Made by a program: the position numbers and the translations under genes. The notes beneath the pieces were generated by a model. That model saw only the letters and a list, made by a program, of their open reading frames with translations. It was not told the DNA's origin and did not search any database. From Hysterangium stoloniferum (taxonomy: Eukaryota; Basidiomycota; Agaricomycetes; Hysterangiales; Hysterangiaceae), in the NCBI GenBank assembly GCA_015178975.1, contig WHVD01000263.1, positions 1 through 64,000 on the forward strand: 64,000 nucleotides of DNA, given 5' to 3'. How positions within the stretch are numbered: the first letter of the stretch is position 1; each line of letters starts with the position of its first letter. Positions 1-10,700 of the stretch are shown here, one piece after another.

Positions 1-1433
1 TGAAAAAGCCGTGCTTAGTATATCTCAAAGCAATCCAGACGAGGACGTAGAAGAAGGATTCCAAGTCATCGGCACGGTCGGGGATCGCTGGTTGCTGCCC
101 GGGGGTGGGAACCACCAGTAAACGAGCAGACATGAATTGCCAGGTACCCTGTCCATGACAGATACAGAGGAAGGGAATCACAAAACGCCAAACAAAAATT
201 TTAGAAGAATTACCAATAGGGTTCGGATAGTAGGGGAGGTACTCACAGTCCCTTTCAGTGTGCGCTTGTCCTTGATGTATATGTTTAAGCATTTTGCAGA
301 GATCCCAGTAAATTAACAATCCACCACCATGTGGCAGTGATGAGAATATTGCCAGAGCTGATATCTCGGTGAGAATTTCAGCCTTGTCATAAGCGTCCCC
401 ATGGGCTGTTGAAAGGGAATCAACGCCAATTCTGTTAAAAGACTGATATACGTACCTACGATGGCGTCTCTTACTGCAGTCACCATCTCCTTTGTATCCC
501 TAAAATCGCTTAGAGACCTTCCGATTTCGTTCAAAACGAGTCGATAGTGCTGCAATCGCCTGAATGGTGAAGGACTATCGACGCCACGTGCAGCAGGGCT
601 CGCGTGATTAAACCGCCAGAAGAACTCGACATAGGAAGGATTTGAAAGACGGACTTTTTCCGTCACGATAGCGCCACTCCTATCCCAGCGCATGAATCTA
701 GCATAATTCGGGAAAACAAGGACAAGGAAGACATGTGTCCGGAACTGTGCAGCTTGGTGTGCCGTCGCGTATAGTGTAATCTGACCCAGCGTATCAAGCG
801 CAACCTTGGGAGTACGCTCCAAGGAACCATTGGTCACTGAACGCGTCGTCCCAAACGGCTTTTTTAAACTCAACAGTCATTTCTGTCTGTGTCATATCGG
901 ATAGGCCAGATCGCTTGGAATTGGCAGAAAATATTTGTATATCTGGCTTGACTTGTTTCCCCCCGAAGTCCACCGCAGGTGTGTCGTGAGCGTCCACGAG
1001 ATCAAGGTTGGGACAAAATGGTGACATGAAATTAATCTATATCCTAAATAAATTGCATGGAATCCAAGGGCAGTACAAAATTACGTACCCAGGGCTTGTA
1101 CATGGCAAACTCGGAACTGGATTCGCTGAAAGATTTGTGTTTTGCCTGTGTTTCGGCAGTAATTTTGGGACAGGGATTGGGAGCTTTAGGGAGGTATTGA
1201 TTCAAGAAATGGTCTACTTTGACGGGACCAACAATTCGCCCATATATTTCCCTGGACATCGCGGTGATCCTTTCATCTCTCGCTCGGTGCGTGGAAGAAT
1301 ATATCTGTGATGTTGAATCCTTCTTTAGAATAGGAGTGGCACCCAACTTTGCAGGATCCGAGGTAGGAGCCGACGGTGGTGTTTTTGCGCGGAAAATATG
1401 AGACGATGTCGTGGGTAATGTGTTCTTCGGCAT
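1..1433 (-). pseudogene. FunK1-type fungal protein kinase remnant (copy a)
   Basis: Degenerate fungal-specific protein kinase (FunK1, Pkinase_fungal family), read on the minus strand and running off the window's left edge. The start MPKNTLPTTSSH lies at 1433 and is shared with the copies starting at 20773 (-) and 63359 (+). Recognisable family blocks in order are DPAKLGATPILKKD (about 1330-1370), AVDFGGKQVKPDIQ (about 940-980), LGQITLYATAHQAAQ (about 745-790), FFWRFNHAS (about 600-630), GGGLLIYWDLCK (about 280-330) and DDLESFFYVLVW (about 20-60). The blocks lie in several frames. The catalytic-loop region (about 340-385) has lost the HRD-type motif, and about 300 bp present between the FFWRFNH and NEIGRSL blocks of the 20-kb copy are missing. 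It is probably not a working kinase. FunK1 genes are strongly expanded in mushrooms; their substrates are unknown to me. Confidence 0.8.
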
Positions 1434-1610
1434 TAAGTGGTAATGCAAGGTGATCAAGTAAGGACAACCCGGATCGAAGGTGGCGGCTGTCACGTGTAGT
1501 CACAGATTAACTCAGGTCTAGCGACCGGGACTATGGATCCCGTACTGACCTTCCGTTGCACAAGTGTATGAATTTCCCGCAATGCACTCATAACAGACGT
1601 CACCCTATTC
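1434..1610 (-). repeat. FunK1 upstream flank shared with the right edge
   Basis: About 175 bp upstream of the FunK1 start are nearly identical, in inverted orientation, to 63183-63358 upstream of the right-edge FunK1 copy; the part next to the start also matches 20774-20850. Shared strings include GTGCAACGGAAGGTCAGTA and GACAGCCGCCACCTT. The duplication that spread the kinase therefore carried its promoter region. Seen directly by comparing the two ends of the window. Confidence 0.8.
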
Positions 1611-3430
1611 TTCACCTAGCAGGTGGACATTGGATTCCAGAGAGTGTGAATAGGCCAGGATGAGCACACCATCGACATAAGACTTCACATTTGTCCCAGG
1701 GACTGCTGTAGAGAGACGGAGGATGGGTGACGCGTAGATCGTGGAAAGAATGGAGAGAGGGGGACCCCTGGGGTATGCCAACCTCAGCGAGGGGGACGAT
1801 GGGACCAGTGGATCCATCCACCCGGACTTTGACGCTCCGCTGCGAGAGGAAAGACTTGACCCACCCAATGAGGTGGGGGGTGAAGCCTAGTAATTCCGTG
1901 GTGCGAATGAGACGGGGATGATTGACAAAATCAAATAATCCTTTAATGTCGAGTGTAACCGCTGTGGCCACCCGTCTGGTACTCCAGGCGGCTTGAATGT
2001 CATGTGTTAGTGTGAGACACGCATCAATAACCGAGGATTTATCTCGGCCACCAAACTGGTTGGATGGAACCAGGTTGAGTTTCCCAACCTCAAAGGTGAC
2101 ACGTTGGGCAACAAGGTTTTCGAGAAGCTTGCTGAGGCATTCAAGGAGGGAGATAGGACGATAAGAGCGGGGGTTAGACATGTCTGCCTTCCTGGGCTTA
2201 GGGACAACAGTGACATTGGCAGTCTTAAGGCGTGTTGGGTGGTGTTGGTGGGTGACACATCCATTTAGGAGTTTCGTTATCACATCTGGGTTGAACTCAA
2301 AGGCCCACTTGATGAGTCTCCAGTTGATGCCTGACTCGCCGGGTGCAGATCTATTGGATGTAGAGGATAAAGAGTTCCGGATCTCACTCTGAGTGAAGGC
2401 AGGGAAGTCCCGGATCGGAAGGGGCGGTGGGTCGTCAGGTAAGTCGATCAGAGCTGGTGGGGCTGCGGCGGGAAAGAAGGCTTGGGCAAATGCACGGCCC
2501 TGCTCCTCGGGGTGGGTGGAGACACCTGTGGCGTAGCGGATAGGGGGGAGTCCGAGAGCGGCGGCTCCCCGTGGCCCATTTGGTGAGGCTCCATATTTCT
2601 GTGGGGGCCGTGTCACAGATGATATCTGTGGCCCACTCCCGTTTGGCAGTGCGGACTACGGCTCGGAACCTACTGCTGGCAATGCTTTTGTTTACTCGAG
2701 CAGCCGTCTGGATGTCCAGGAGTGCTGAGTCGCATGCGTCGTTCCACCAAGGAGCACAGTGCTTGAGTTTCGTCTTACTTTTGAGCATGACACCCTCTGT
2801 GACATTGAGTAGGGCTTCGAACAATGTGTCGAAGGCGTGGTCGAGGTGCTGGGTAGAAAGCAGGGGGAGGGAGTTGACCTTGTCAAGGAGGGGGGAGACC
2901 CGTTCTTTCCAAGGCCCCATCTTCGAAGGGTCAATGCGGAGATGAGGCTTGTCCAGGGTCGGGATGGGGGGGGGGGAGGCTGATCCACCGTGATGGACCA
3001 CGAGATGGCGTTATGGTCAGAGTTTAGAGCAAAGTCATCCTGGCATTTCCAGGAGGAGACCAGGTCTGTTTCAGAGGCGGAAAAGTTTGTTATTGTGGGG
3101 TCGAAGCGGTCTTCGGTCGCTGGGGTGGTAGCGGCCCGTTTTCTGTTGTTAGAGGGGTCAAGGGGGCCCTGAGGGGCCTTAGGTCCAGGGCCTTCGAGAG
3201 AAGGATCCATTGGGGAGGTGATGGAGTCAGAGTCGGGGTTGAGAGAGGCAGCCGCGAGAGCAGGTGGTGGGAGCGAGAATAACCCAGCCATGTCACGTGC
3301 GAATAGAAACATGCGTAAGACTGAGGCACCAGGCTTACAAAACGTAGCCTGAGATCGAATCCCTGTGCTCTTATGGTCACCAATCCGCGTCAGTGAAGCC
3401 TTCAAGTACGTTTTGTGAGTCGCCACGTCT
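1611..3430 (-). mobile_element. 5'-truncated LINE: endonuclease tail plus reverse transcriptase
   Basis: Non-LTR retrotransposon remnant on the minus strand. The upper part ends an AP-type endonuclease (FALNSDHNAISW near 3030). A linker with CAPWWNDACDSALLDIQ (about 2700-2750) follows, then a reverse transcriptase read from 2616 to about 1612. RT landmarks: APGESGINWRLIKW, VVPKPRKADMSNPRSYRPIS, NQFGGRDKSS, motif A VTLDIKGLFDFVNH, motif B GIPQGSPS. Motif C reads SYVDGVLILA where active relatives have two acidic residues, so the enzyme is probably dead. The pieces sit in three frames. The sequence stops shortly after motif C; the thumb and RNase H regions are absent, as is most of the endonuclease. 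It resembles the Tad/I-like LINEs of fungi; the clade is an inference. Confidence 0.8.
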
Positions 3431-3439
3431 ATCTCTGAG

Positions 3440-3910
3440 TAAAAGCCACTGATCTCGCGTTCCCTTTAGATATCTAAACACCCTCTTTACAGCCTCCCAA
3501 TGCTGTCAACCGGGATTCTGCATAAACTGAGAGCAACGAAAGGGTGAAAGCTCTATCCAGGGTGGGTCATACATCAGTGAACCTATGGCCCCGTGATACG
3601 GCATGTTTTTCATGTCTTCATACTGGCAGGACATAATAGGTGTTTGAGATTCGGAAAGATGCTGGTGAGGGTCGAGCGGCGTAGATAGCGGCTTTGCGGC
3701 TGGTGGGCCAAAACGCGCTAATATCTTGTTAATGTACGAAACGCCGTGAAAATGAAATAGTTCTTGCGGTGCAATCCCATTTGATCTCGAACCCTAAGAG
3801 CCATTTAAACTCTCCTAGGTCCTTAACTTTGAATTCCGCACAAGATTGATCGTTAAATTGGAATATGACTCTTGGAGCTTCCGGCTATCGTCATATCACC
3901 AGGATCCACT
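3440..3910 (-). mobile_element. Ty1/copia fossil fragment (reverse transcriptase tail)
   Basis: Minus-strand fragment with copia-type RT tail signatures: FKVKDLGEFKWLLGFEI, KILARFGPPAAKPLSTPLD and MPYHGAIGSLMY. No LTRs, protease or integrase are visible next to it. It is broken and old, with more than one interruption. It differs in sequence from the two larger copia elements in the window and so represents a third family or lineage. Confidence 0.7.
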
Positions 3911-4170
3911 ATGACGATCAGTGTATCTGCGTCAGTGTATCTGTAAAACACCGCGTGTTCAACTTGGGAACGACTGAATCGGCGCCCCAAGATGTATTGA
4001 CTTGGCCTTATGAATTTAAATTTTTATTACTGTATATACTGGTACAACAAATTAAGGTGTAGTATGACAAATAAGTCTGGAAAGAGGGAAAAAATAGCAG
4101 TCAAATCGAAAATGTTACAACGGTGGTGTCGTTGTTCAGCATCTAATAGAATGTGGATGTCGTAAGTAAG

Positions 4171-4264
4171 GCTTCGGTAGCTCAGCGGTAGAGCGTGAGA
4201 TTCTTACAGTCCCTCTGACCGGGTAAGATTATTGAGGTTGTGGGTTCGACTCCCGCCTGAAGCA
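4171..4264 (+). tRNA. tRNA-Lys(CUU) with 22-nt intron (copy 1)
   Basis: Cloverleaf: acceptor GCTTCGG pairs with CTGAAGC (one wobble), D arm GCTC/GAGC, T arm GTGGG-TTCGACT-CCCGC. Anticodon CTT lies at 4203-4205. A 22-nt intron follows position 37; it contains GGTAAGA, which can pair with the anticodon region, as in eukaryotic tRNA introns. The anticodon-stem 3' half has one mismatch compared with the copy at 4618, so function is doubtful. Internal A box (TAGCTCAGCGG) and B box (GGTTCGACTCC) look usable by Pol III. Confidence 0.7.
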
Positions 4265-4617
4265 GTATTTTTATCCCGTTAAATCACGGGCTCCTTCCTA
4301 CCAAGAGTTCCCATTGAACTGGATATATATATATCTTTTTCCAAGCGTATGAAATATGTTTAAGAATTATGGAACTAGCCATCAAGTACCAAACAAGCAT
4401 ATGCATAACTATGTAAAAGTTCAAAGTTCGCACCCCAAGATACATCGACTTAGCCTTCTGAAACTTTCCGTTTGTCTCTGTATATACTAGTACAACAAAT
4501 TAAGCTGTAATATGACAAATTAGTCTGGAATGAGGGAAAAAATAGCAGTCAAATCGAAAATGTACAACGGTGGTGTCGTTGTTCAGCATTTAATAGAATG
4601 TGGATGTCGTAAGTAAG

Positions 4618-4711
4618 GCTTCGGTAGCTCAGCGGTAGAGCGTGAGATTCTTACAGTCCTTCTGACCGGGTAAGATTCTTGAGGTTGTGGGTTCGACTCC
4701 CGCCTGAAGCA
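4618..4711 (+). tRNA. tRNA-Lys(CUU) with 22-nt intron (copy 2)
   Basis: Same structure as the copy at 4171. Here the anticodon stem TGAGA pairs with TCTTG using two wobble pairs. Anticodon CTT; the intron carries TAAGA complementary to the anticodon loop. No CCA is encoded, as expected in eukaryotes. Confidence 0.72.
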
Positions 4712-4885
4712 GTATTTTTATCCCGTTAAATCACGGGCTCCTTCCTACCAAGAGTTCCCATTTAACTGGATATATATATATTTTTCCAAGCGCGTGAAAT
4801 ATGTTTAAGAATTATGGAACTAGCCATCAAGTACCAAACAAGCATATGCATAACTATGTAAAAGTTCAAAGTTTGCCCCCAAGAT

Positions 4886-5839
4886 ATACACCGCTCTCTT
4901 TAAAAGATTTTGGGATCCGTAGTAGAGCCTTATCTTATATAAACTCCAATAAACTCTTCCTTATAAGATTTAAAATTGGTTAACGATCCAAAAGGTAGGT
5001 GGAGGGTGATCAGGTGTACATAGGATTCTTTAAGCATCAACCATATCATTAAATATAAACTCCTTCAAATTTGTATAGTCCAGTGGGATTCTGTATCCCT
5101 TTATTGTTCCTGTGATTTTTCAGAGAATGATCCAATCAAAAATCCACAAAACTCTCAGATGTGGTTGCAGGATTTAATATCACATAGAACATGTGCACAA
5201 TCAATCAATTTAAAATCCCATTCACATCCCTGGATTTGATGGAATTACAAATTGATATAGAATTTGTTAGATGGTCCACAACTGAGTTAAATTCTCCTTT
5301 GTTCTCCACATGATCAGAAGAGGTTAAATCACACTGGCTCCTCACAATTGTCACAAAACATGGAGTCAGTGTGATTTAGCCTCTTGTGAAAATGTGGAGA
5401 ACAAAGGGAGTTTATATTTGCCAAGCAGTTGGAATACAAGAGAGTTTAACTCAATTGTGGACCATCTAACAGATTCTATATCATTTTGTAATTCCATCAA
5501 ATTCAGGGATGTGGATGGGATTTTAAATTCATTGATTACACACATGTTCTATGTAATGCTAAATCCTGCAACCACATCTGGGAGTTTTGTGGATTTTTAA
5601 TTGGATCATCCTCTGACAAGTCACAGGAAAGATAAAGGGATACAGAATCCCACTGGACTATACAAGATTGAAGGAGTTTATATTCCATGATAAGTACACT
5701 TGATCACCCTCCACCTACTTTTTGGATCCTTACCCAATTTTAAATCTTATAAGGATCCAATAGAGATTATTGGGGTTTATATAAGATAAGGCTCTACTAC
5801 ATATTCTAAAATCTTTTGGAGACAGGGGTTTTCCCAGTG
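4886..5839. mobile_element. ~950-bp foldback (palindromic) element, copy A
   Basis: The two halves are inverted copies of each other over about 460 bp, roughly 88 percent alike by eye. The axis lies near 5350, between CACTGGCTCCTCACA and TGGAGTCAGTGTG. The right terminus reads GGGGTTTTCCCAGTG; the left terminus is shortened here but intact in the copy at 58438 (CACCGGGAAAACCC). There is no long ORF and no transposase. It looks like a non-autonomous foldback or MITE-like DNA element; the CACTG-type ends hint at a CACTA-like relative, which is an inference. A transcript through it would form a long hairpin. Confidence 0.7.
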
Positions 5840-6041
5840 TATTGCGGTCTAAAATGGAAGCAGGTTGTGACCACAGGTGACAAAAGGCATCCATTCCTTG
5901 GTAGCAGGCTCAGGCCCAGCAGGGCAGAGCTTAGAAAAGTCAGAGGACTGGGAGAAGTGGTTTATGAATGTGACCATAAAGACCTATTCTTTGCCAAACA
6001 TGTTGAAACATCATAATTTGTATATAACCTTGACTCCTGCT

Positions 6042-6796
6042 GTTACAACTGGAATTCCTGCTGGACTCCAGGCACTAACTTATACACACCCGCGCCCTAT
6101 ACGCACCAATTCTCAGTTTACCGGAATTCCTGCCGGACTCCATATGCCAGACTTGTCTACATTTGACTTGGTTATGTTGCATATCAGTCACTGGAATACC
6201 CACCGGACTCCATCCCTGTCTATGTCTGACGTTGTCCCACACATCAGTCACTGGACCCCGCTCGGAAAACCCCTCATCCCTCTAACAGAGCCCCATTCCT
6301 ATTTTAGTCAAATGACCTGTCACGATTTGGACTCCACTCATGCTCCATTTCCCATTATGGTTTATGAGTTGTCACGATTCAGACTCTGCTCTGTTCCATC
6401 CTGTTCCTAACACCAAATTTGGTATTTACTATTCTTGTTTCATGTTTTGCTAGTTTCATTTCATCATTACTGGATTTGGTATGTCATTCACTCCACAGTC
6501 TATATAGTCTGGCAGATGTTGTACATTCAATCCAGTCAGAAAATTGGCTTAGATTCCCCCCAGTAATCTAATACATTTTCCACTTTAAACTCCTACTTGA
6601 ATTACACTGCTCACACTAGTCGGAGCCCACGGGCTCTGGCACATCTATCTCTCTTATTTATCTTGACTCCTGACCTCTTGACCCATGACCTCTGACCTAT
6701 GACCCCTTGACCCACAAACCCTGCCTGCACTCCCCAGGATTCCCATCCACCTGTCTGAAATTGGACAACACAATCTCGTGAGGGTGCAGCCTATAA
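6042..6796 (+). mobile_element. Truncated LTR, TGTTACRACC family
   Basis: Begins TGTTACAACTGG and is colinear with the 820-bp solo LTR at 42232-43051 down to GTGCAGCCTATAAGCT, where it meets the Tc1 remnant; the last ~75 bp of the LTR are absent. Compared with the 42-kb copy, many CG dinucleotides have become TG or CA, so it is older. No coding part is attached. Confidence 0.75.
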
Positions 6797-7449
6797 GCTA
6801 CTCTTTGGTGCCACTTCATACTCTCCCAGCCTCCTTTTGGGGTAATACCAGTGGTGTTCAATTGGATTAAGGTCAGAAGACTGAGGTGGCCATACCATGA
6901 TCCCAAATCCATTGTCTTTAAACCAATTGGTGGCCTTCTTGCTCTTGTGTTTGAGGACATTGCCTTGCTGAAAGACCACATCTTCTGTGTTCTTGCCATA
7001 ATACTCCATGGTTGCTTGAAGTTCATCTTCCAGAATGCTAACATAAAGGTCAGCATCCATCCTTCCATCAATCTTGGTGGAATATCTTGGTCCTTCCCAC
7101 AACATACAGTCCCACAACATCAGAGTTCCTCCTCCAAACTTGACTGTACCCTCAACCACCCTATCACTGAGTCCCTCTCCTGCCCTTTTCCACACCCACT
7201 TCCTCCCATCTGACCCCAAATGATTGATTTTTGTCTCCCAATCATCCACAGTCCAGTCCTTGTGTGCCAGAGCAAAGTCCATCCTTGCCTTCCTATGCCT
7301 CTTAGTGAGTAAAGGCCGTTTTCTCTTCACCACAGCCCTCATTCTAGCCTTCTTGAGTGCTCTATGAACAGTCTTCACTGAAATGGACTCTCCAGTCATA
7401 TTTGGAAGGGTTTTGGTGACCTCAGGGGCATGTTCTGCCTTCTGAGAAG
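6797..7449 (-). pseudogene. Tc1/mariner transposase remnant (Tc1-B, C-terminal portion)
   Basis: Minus-strand translation carries Tc1-family transposase motifs: SISVKTVHRALKKARMRAV, RPLLTKRHRKARMDFALAH, KFGGGTLMLWDCMLWEG, QSSDLNPIEHHW and RRLGEYE. The first catalytic block (WSDETK in the related Tc1-A) is damaged, and the end after RRLGEYE is replaced by an LTR. The N-terminal part of the same gene continues at 14222-14439 on the far side of the copia element that split it (TSD AGAAG on both sides). DDE domain of the DD34E type; dead. Confidence 0.85.
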
Positions 7450-7778
7450 TGTTGAATAACACCATCAAAATCCACCCAGCATAAATCGACCGACCCAAGA
7501 CTTAATCATCGGACAGGGGTAACCGGTATCACCAACATACCTATATTGGTGCCTGATGATATATGCGACAATATATATAAGCTGGAGAATGAAAGCGGTA
7601 TCACCTCAGTCCGTTGTATGATACACGAGACTGAGGTGAGTAAAGACCGTTATATATTCACACACATTGTAACTAATAATTGTTTATTAGTTATATTGTT
7701 ATTAGGTACATAAAATATTAGTCTGTTGTATGATACACGAGACTGATTTATATTGTTATTAGGGTTACTTTTCTAACA
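7450..7778 (+). repeat. copia-1 5' LTR
   Basis: 329 bp, TG...CA ends (TGTTGAATAACACC to TTTTCTAACA). Contains twice a stem-loop of the form CAGTC...GACTG around TTGTATGATACA. Matches the two halves of the 3' LTR around Tc1-A; the two LTRs differ in the number of the internal repeat. Confidence 0.9.
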
Positions 7779-10700
7779 GGTTATGGGCCTTATTTCATCC
7801 ATCTGAAACATATTCAACAATTTAGCAATAACGACGAGGTGGATATTAACCCATATTCCCCAAATTTATTTGTGCAATGACTACTTCTGTGACAGCTTCT
7901 GCAGATGACATTGCCCCCTCCATTGTCACTCTCTGCACCAATGTCACTTACTCTGGTCCCAAATTAGACAAATTACAATCCAACTATTGGACATGGCTTC
8001 GGGCCGCAACCTTGTTCATGACATTGACTGGTTTTCATGGTTATGCCAAGGGAACTATTGCACAGCCCAGGCCTGAACATCCTCATGCCCGCGCAAACTG
8101 GGAGAGCAACAACTCCCTGGCAGCCGCCCTCATTGCATCGACCATCGAACCCACTGAATGGGAATATATCGACCTCAAACTTGGGGCCAAGGCCTGCTGG
8201 GACACCCTACTCTCCCGTCACAAAAGTGAGGGTCCCATCCACCAGGTCCAGCTGCTCCAAACTGCTCTACTTACCCAGTTCTCCCGTGGCACCCCATTGC
8301 CCACTACCGCCGAAACTATTTGCGCTGCCGTGGACCGTGCCTATGATATGGGAGACATATCCCGGGACCTCTTCAAGTGTATTGCCCTCCTGAATGCCTT
8401 TGGCACCGACTTCCTACACTTGTGCTCCCTAGTCACCCGGGACATCTCTCAATCCACGACGTCTCAACCTTTTACCTCCACCCAGCTACGGTCTTACCTG
8501 GATAGCGAACAGGCTCTGATGACCTCTGACAATACCAAATGCACCACCAGTACTACCTCCATTGCCCTTGCTGCCCTCCCTAAACCTGACACCTCTCCGA
8601 TCTGTTCCAACTGCAAGCGGCATCACCATACTGTGGAATATTGCATTTCCACTGGTGGTGGCATGGCCGGGAAGAGCATTGAGGAATCCAAACTGGCTCG
8701 TCAGTGTGACCGCGACATTAAGTACCCCAAACCATCCACCTCCCCTTCCAACCCCTCCGGTCCTGGCCCTAAACCGAAAATATCTGTCCGGATGCAGGGA
8801 TCTGATGGCCAGATGTACTTAGCACAGATGGACCCCTCTGACTTGTCCATCGCTACCCCTGCTCCCACTAACTTTGCAGGCATCATTCCTCCGCCACAGA
8901 ATCCTGGTTCTTCTCCAATGGAACTTGACACCCTGGAGTATAATGGCTGGGTTGTGCTTGAGGAGGAGTTGACCATGAATGTTGATTGGAACACGCATAC
9001 CCAATCACACCCTACAGCCCTAAGTGCAACCAACATACAACCATTATCGCAAATAAAGCGAACTACCCTATCCACTGATACACACCCCTTTTGGCTAGAC
9101 AGTGGTGCAACTGTTCATATATCACCAGAACAAACCAACTTCCTTACCTTGAATGCCATCACACCCCACCCTGTAAAAGGATTAGGAGGTTCTTCCATTT
9201 TGGCCATCAGTGTTGGAGACATCAAAATACGAATAGGACGGGGTGCTCACATCACTCTAAAAAATGTTCTCTATATCCCTGACGCCATCGTCCGACTGGT
9301 ATCAGTTCAATGCCTTACCCGTGACTCTAACCTCATTGCACACTTCGATAATCATTGCTGTTGGCTCAGTGCAAAATCCTTGAATTCTACCATTGCTCAC
9401 GGCTCCCTACTCAAACAAAAAAACCTATACTCCTTAAACTTGCATTCTACCCAAGTGGAACACGCCCTCATTGCACAAAGGACACCTTCACTCAAAACTT
9501 GGCACCACCGCCTTGGACATGCCAATTACAAGTCAGTCAGTGACATGATCAATAGTGGCCTCATTCAAGGTGCACAACCATCCTCAACTACAGTTCCCTC
9601 AAAGTGTGACTCATGCATCCTTGGAAAGCAGATGAAGTCTCCTATTCCAAAGATGCGTGAGGAAGGGATAGGGCATAAGGCCACTAGGAAGCTCGGAAAA
9701 GTCTGGGTTGATCTGTCTGGACCACAAGCAGTAACATCACGAACTGGGAATAACTACATCATGAATATAGTAGACGATTTTACAAACTTTGTTTGGACTA
9801 TACCACTGAAAGCAAAAAGTGACGCCTTCCCTTCTCTTCAAACCTGGGAGTGAGCTAGAGAAATCGAGACTAGCCTTAAAGTCGGCCTGTATTGTACCAA
9901 CAATGGTGAACTCAAGAGCCATGAAATGGCTAATTGGTTGGAGGCACGGGGCACAGATCATCAGTTCATGGCACCCTACACATCAGCCCACATTGGACGT
10001 GTCGAGCGAATGCATAGAACACTTATGGGAAAGGCTAGATCAATGCGCATTTACGCCAGTTTACCCACTTATTTATGGGACGAGTTTTATCTTACAGCCA
10101 CCCATCTCCATGTAAAAACTACTACTGCTGCTACCCAAGGCAAAACACCCTGGGAACTTTGGTATGGATGGACTCCTGACTACTCCTATCTGTGTGAGAT
10201 TGGATGCCGTGCATTTGTTCTCATTCAAAATAAATCTAACCCCAAAATATTTGAGCGCTCTATAGAATGTATACTAATTGGATATGATTCTAAATTTAAA
10301 TCCTATCGATGCCATGACTCCATAACCCGCCAAATTTACAGCTCCTACCATGTCCAGTTTCTGGAGAGTCATGATGGGTACACCAGATCAAGCCCATCCT
10401 CCGATGTCCCTAACCCCCCTATAGGGATTCCAATCTCCATGTCAGACACCCCAACGCCTCTACCTGTCCTACCAGAAGTACTGTTAGACCCTCCTGCTCC
10501 AGATATACCCCCACTTCGCCGTTCTTCTCGTACCACGGCTGGTATTCCACCCGGGACGGACCGATTACAAAGGTCTGTACAAGCTTCGAAGGATAGTGCT
10601 GAACGTCTTTGCCTCCAAAAGATTCAGCAGTCATGTGCCATTGACAATACACAATGTGACCGCATACACCCCCCCCCCCCCCTGATCTGGAACAGATCCA

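Larger units (their letters stand above)
3983..4885 (+). repeat. Two tandem 447-bp units, each carrying a tRNA-Lys
   Basis: Each unit has about 180 bp of conserved 5' sequence (with GGAAAAAATAGCAGTCAAAT and CGGTGGTGTCGTTGTTCAGC), the 94-nt tRNA, and about 170 bp of 3' sequence (CGTTAAATCACGGGCTCC, a TATATATATA tract, AAGAATTATGGAACTAGCCA). The tRNA starts are exactly 447 bp apart, as they are in the block at 57714/58161. A single unit in reverse orientation lies at about 55300-55770 and a decayed one at about 62100-62400. This is a dispersed tRNA-bearing repeat rather than a lone tRNA gene. Confidence 0.8.
3919..6041 (+). repeat. 2.1-kb segmental duplication, copy A
   Basis: Colinear with 57469-59601 over its whole length (about 2123 versus 2133 bp, same orientation). 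Order in both copies: a leader beginning CTGCGTCAGTGTATCTGTAA, two tandem tRNA-Lys units, the foldback element, then the end of repeat X up to CCTTGACTCCTGCT. Left of 3919 and right of 6041 the two loci diverge, so these are true edges. At the right edge here an LTR begins at once. Confidence 0.85.

Noticed and set aside
1008-1310. Plus-strand 100-codon frame MGQNGDMKLIYILNK
   Set aside because: Antisense to the FunK1 remnant, no family match; a shadow frame.
7250-7449. Tc1-A and Tc1-B as one family
   Set aside because: Their TIR tips and transposase sequences differ clearly (CAGTGACTTAC versus CAGTGAAGGAC); they share only the Tc1-type domain and TIR layout.
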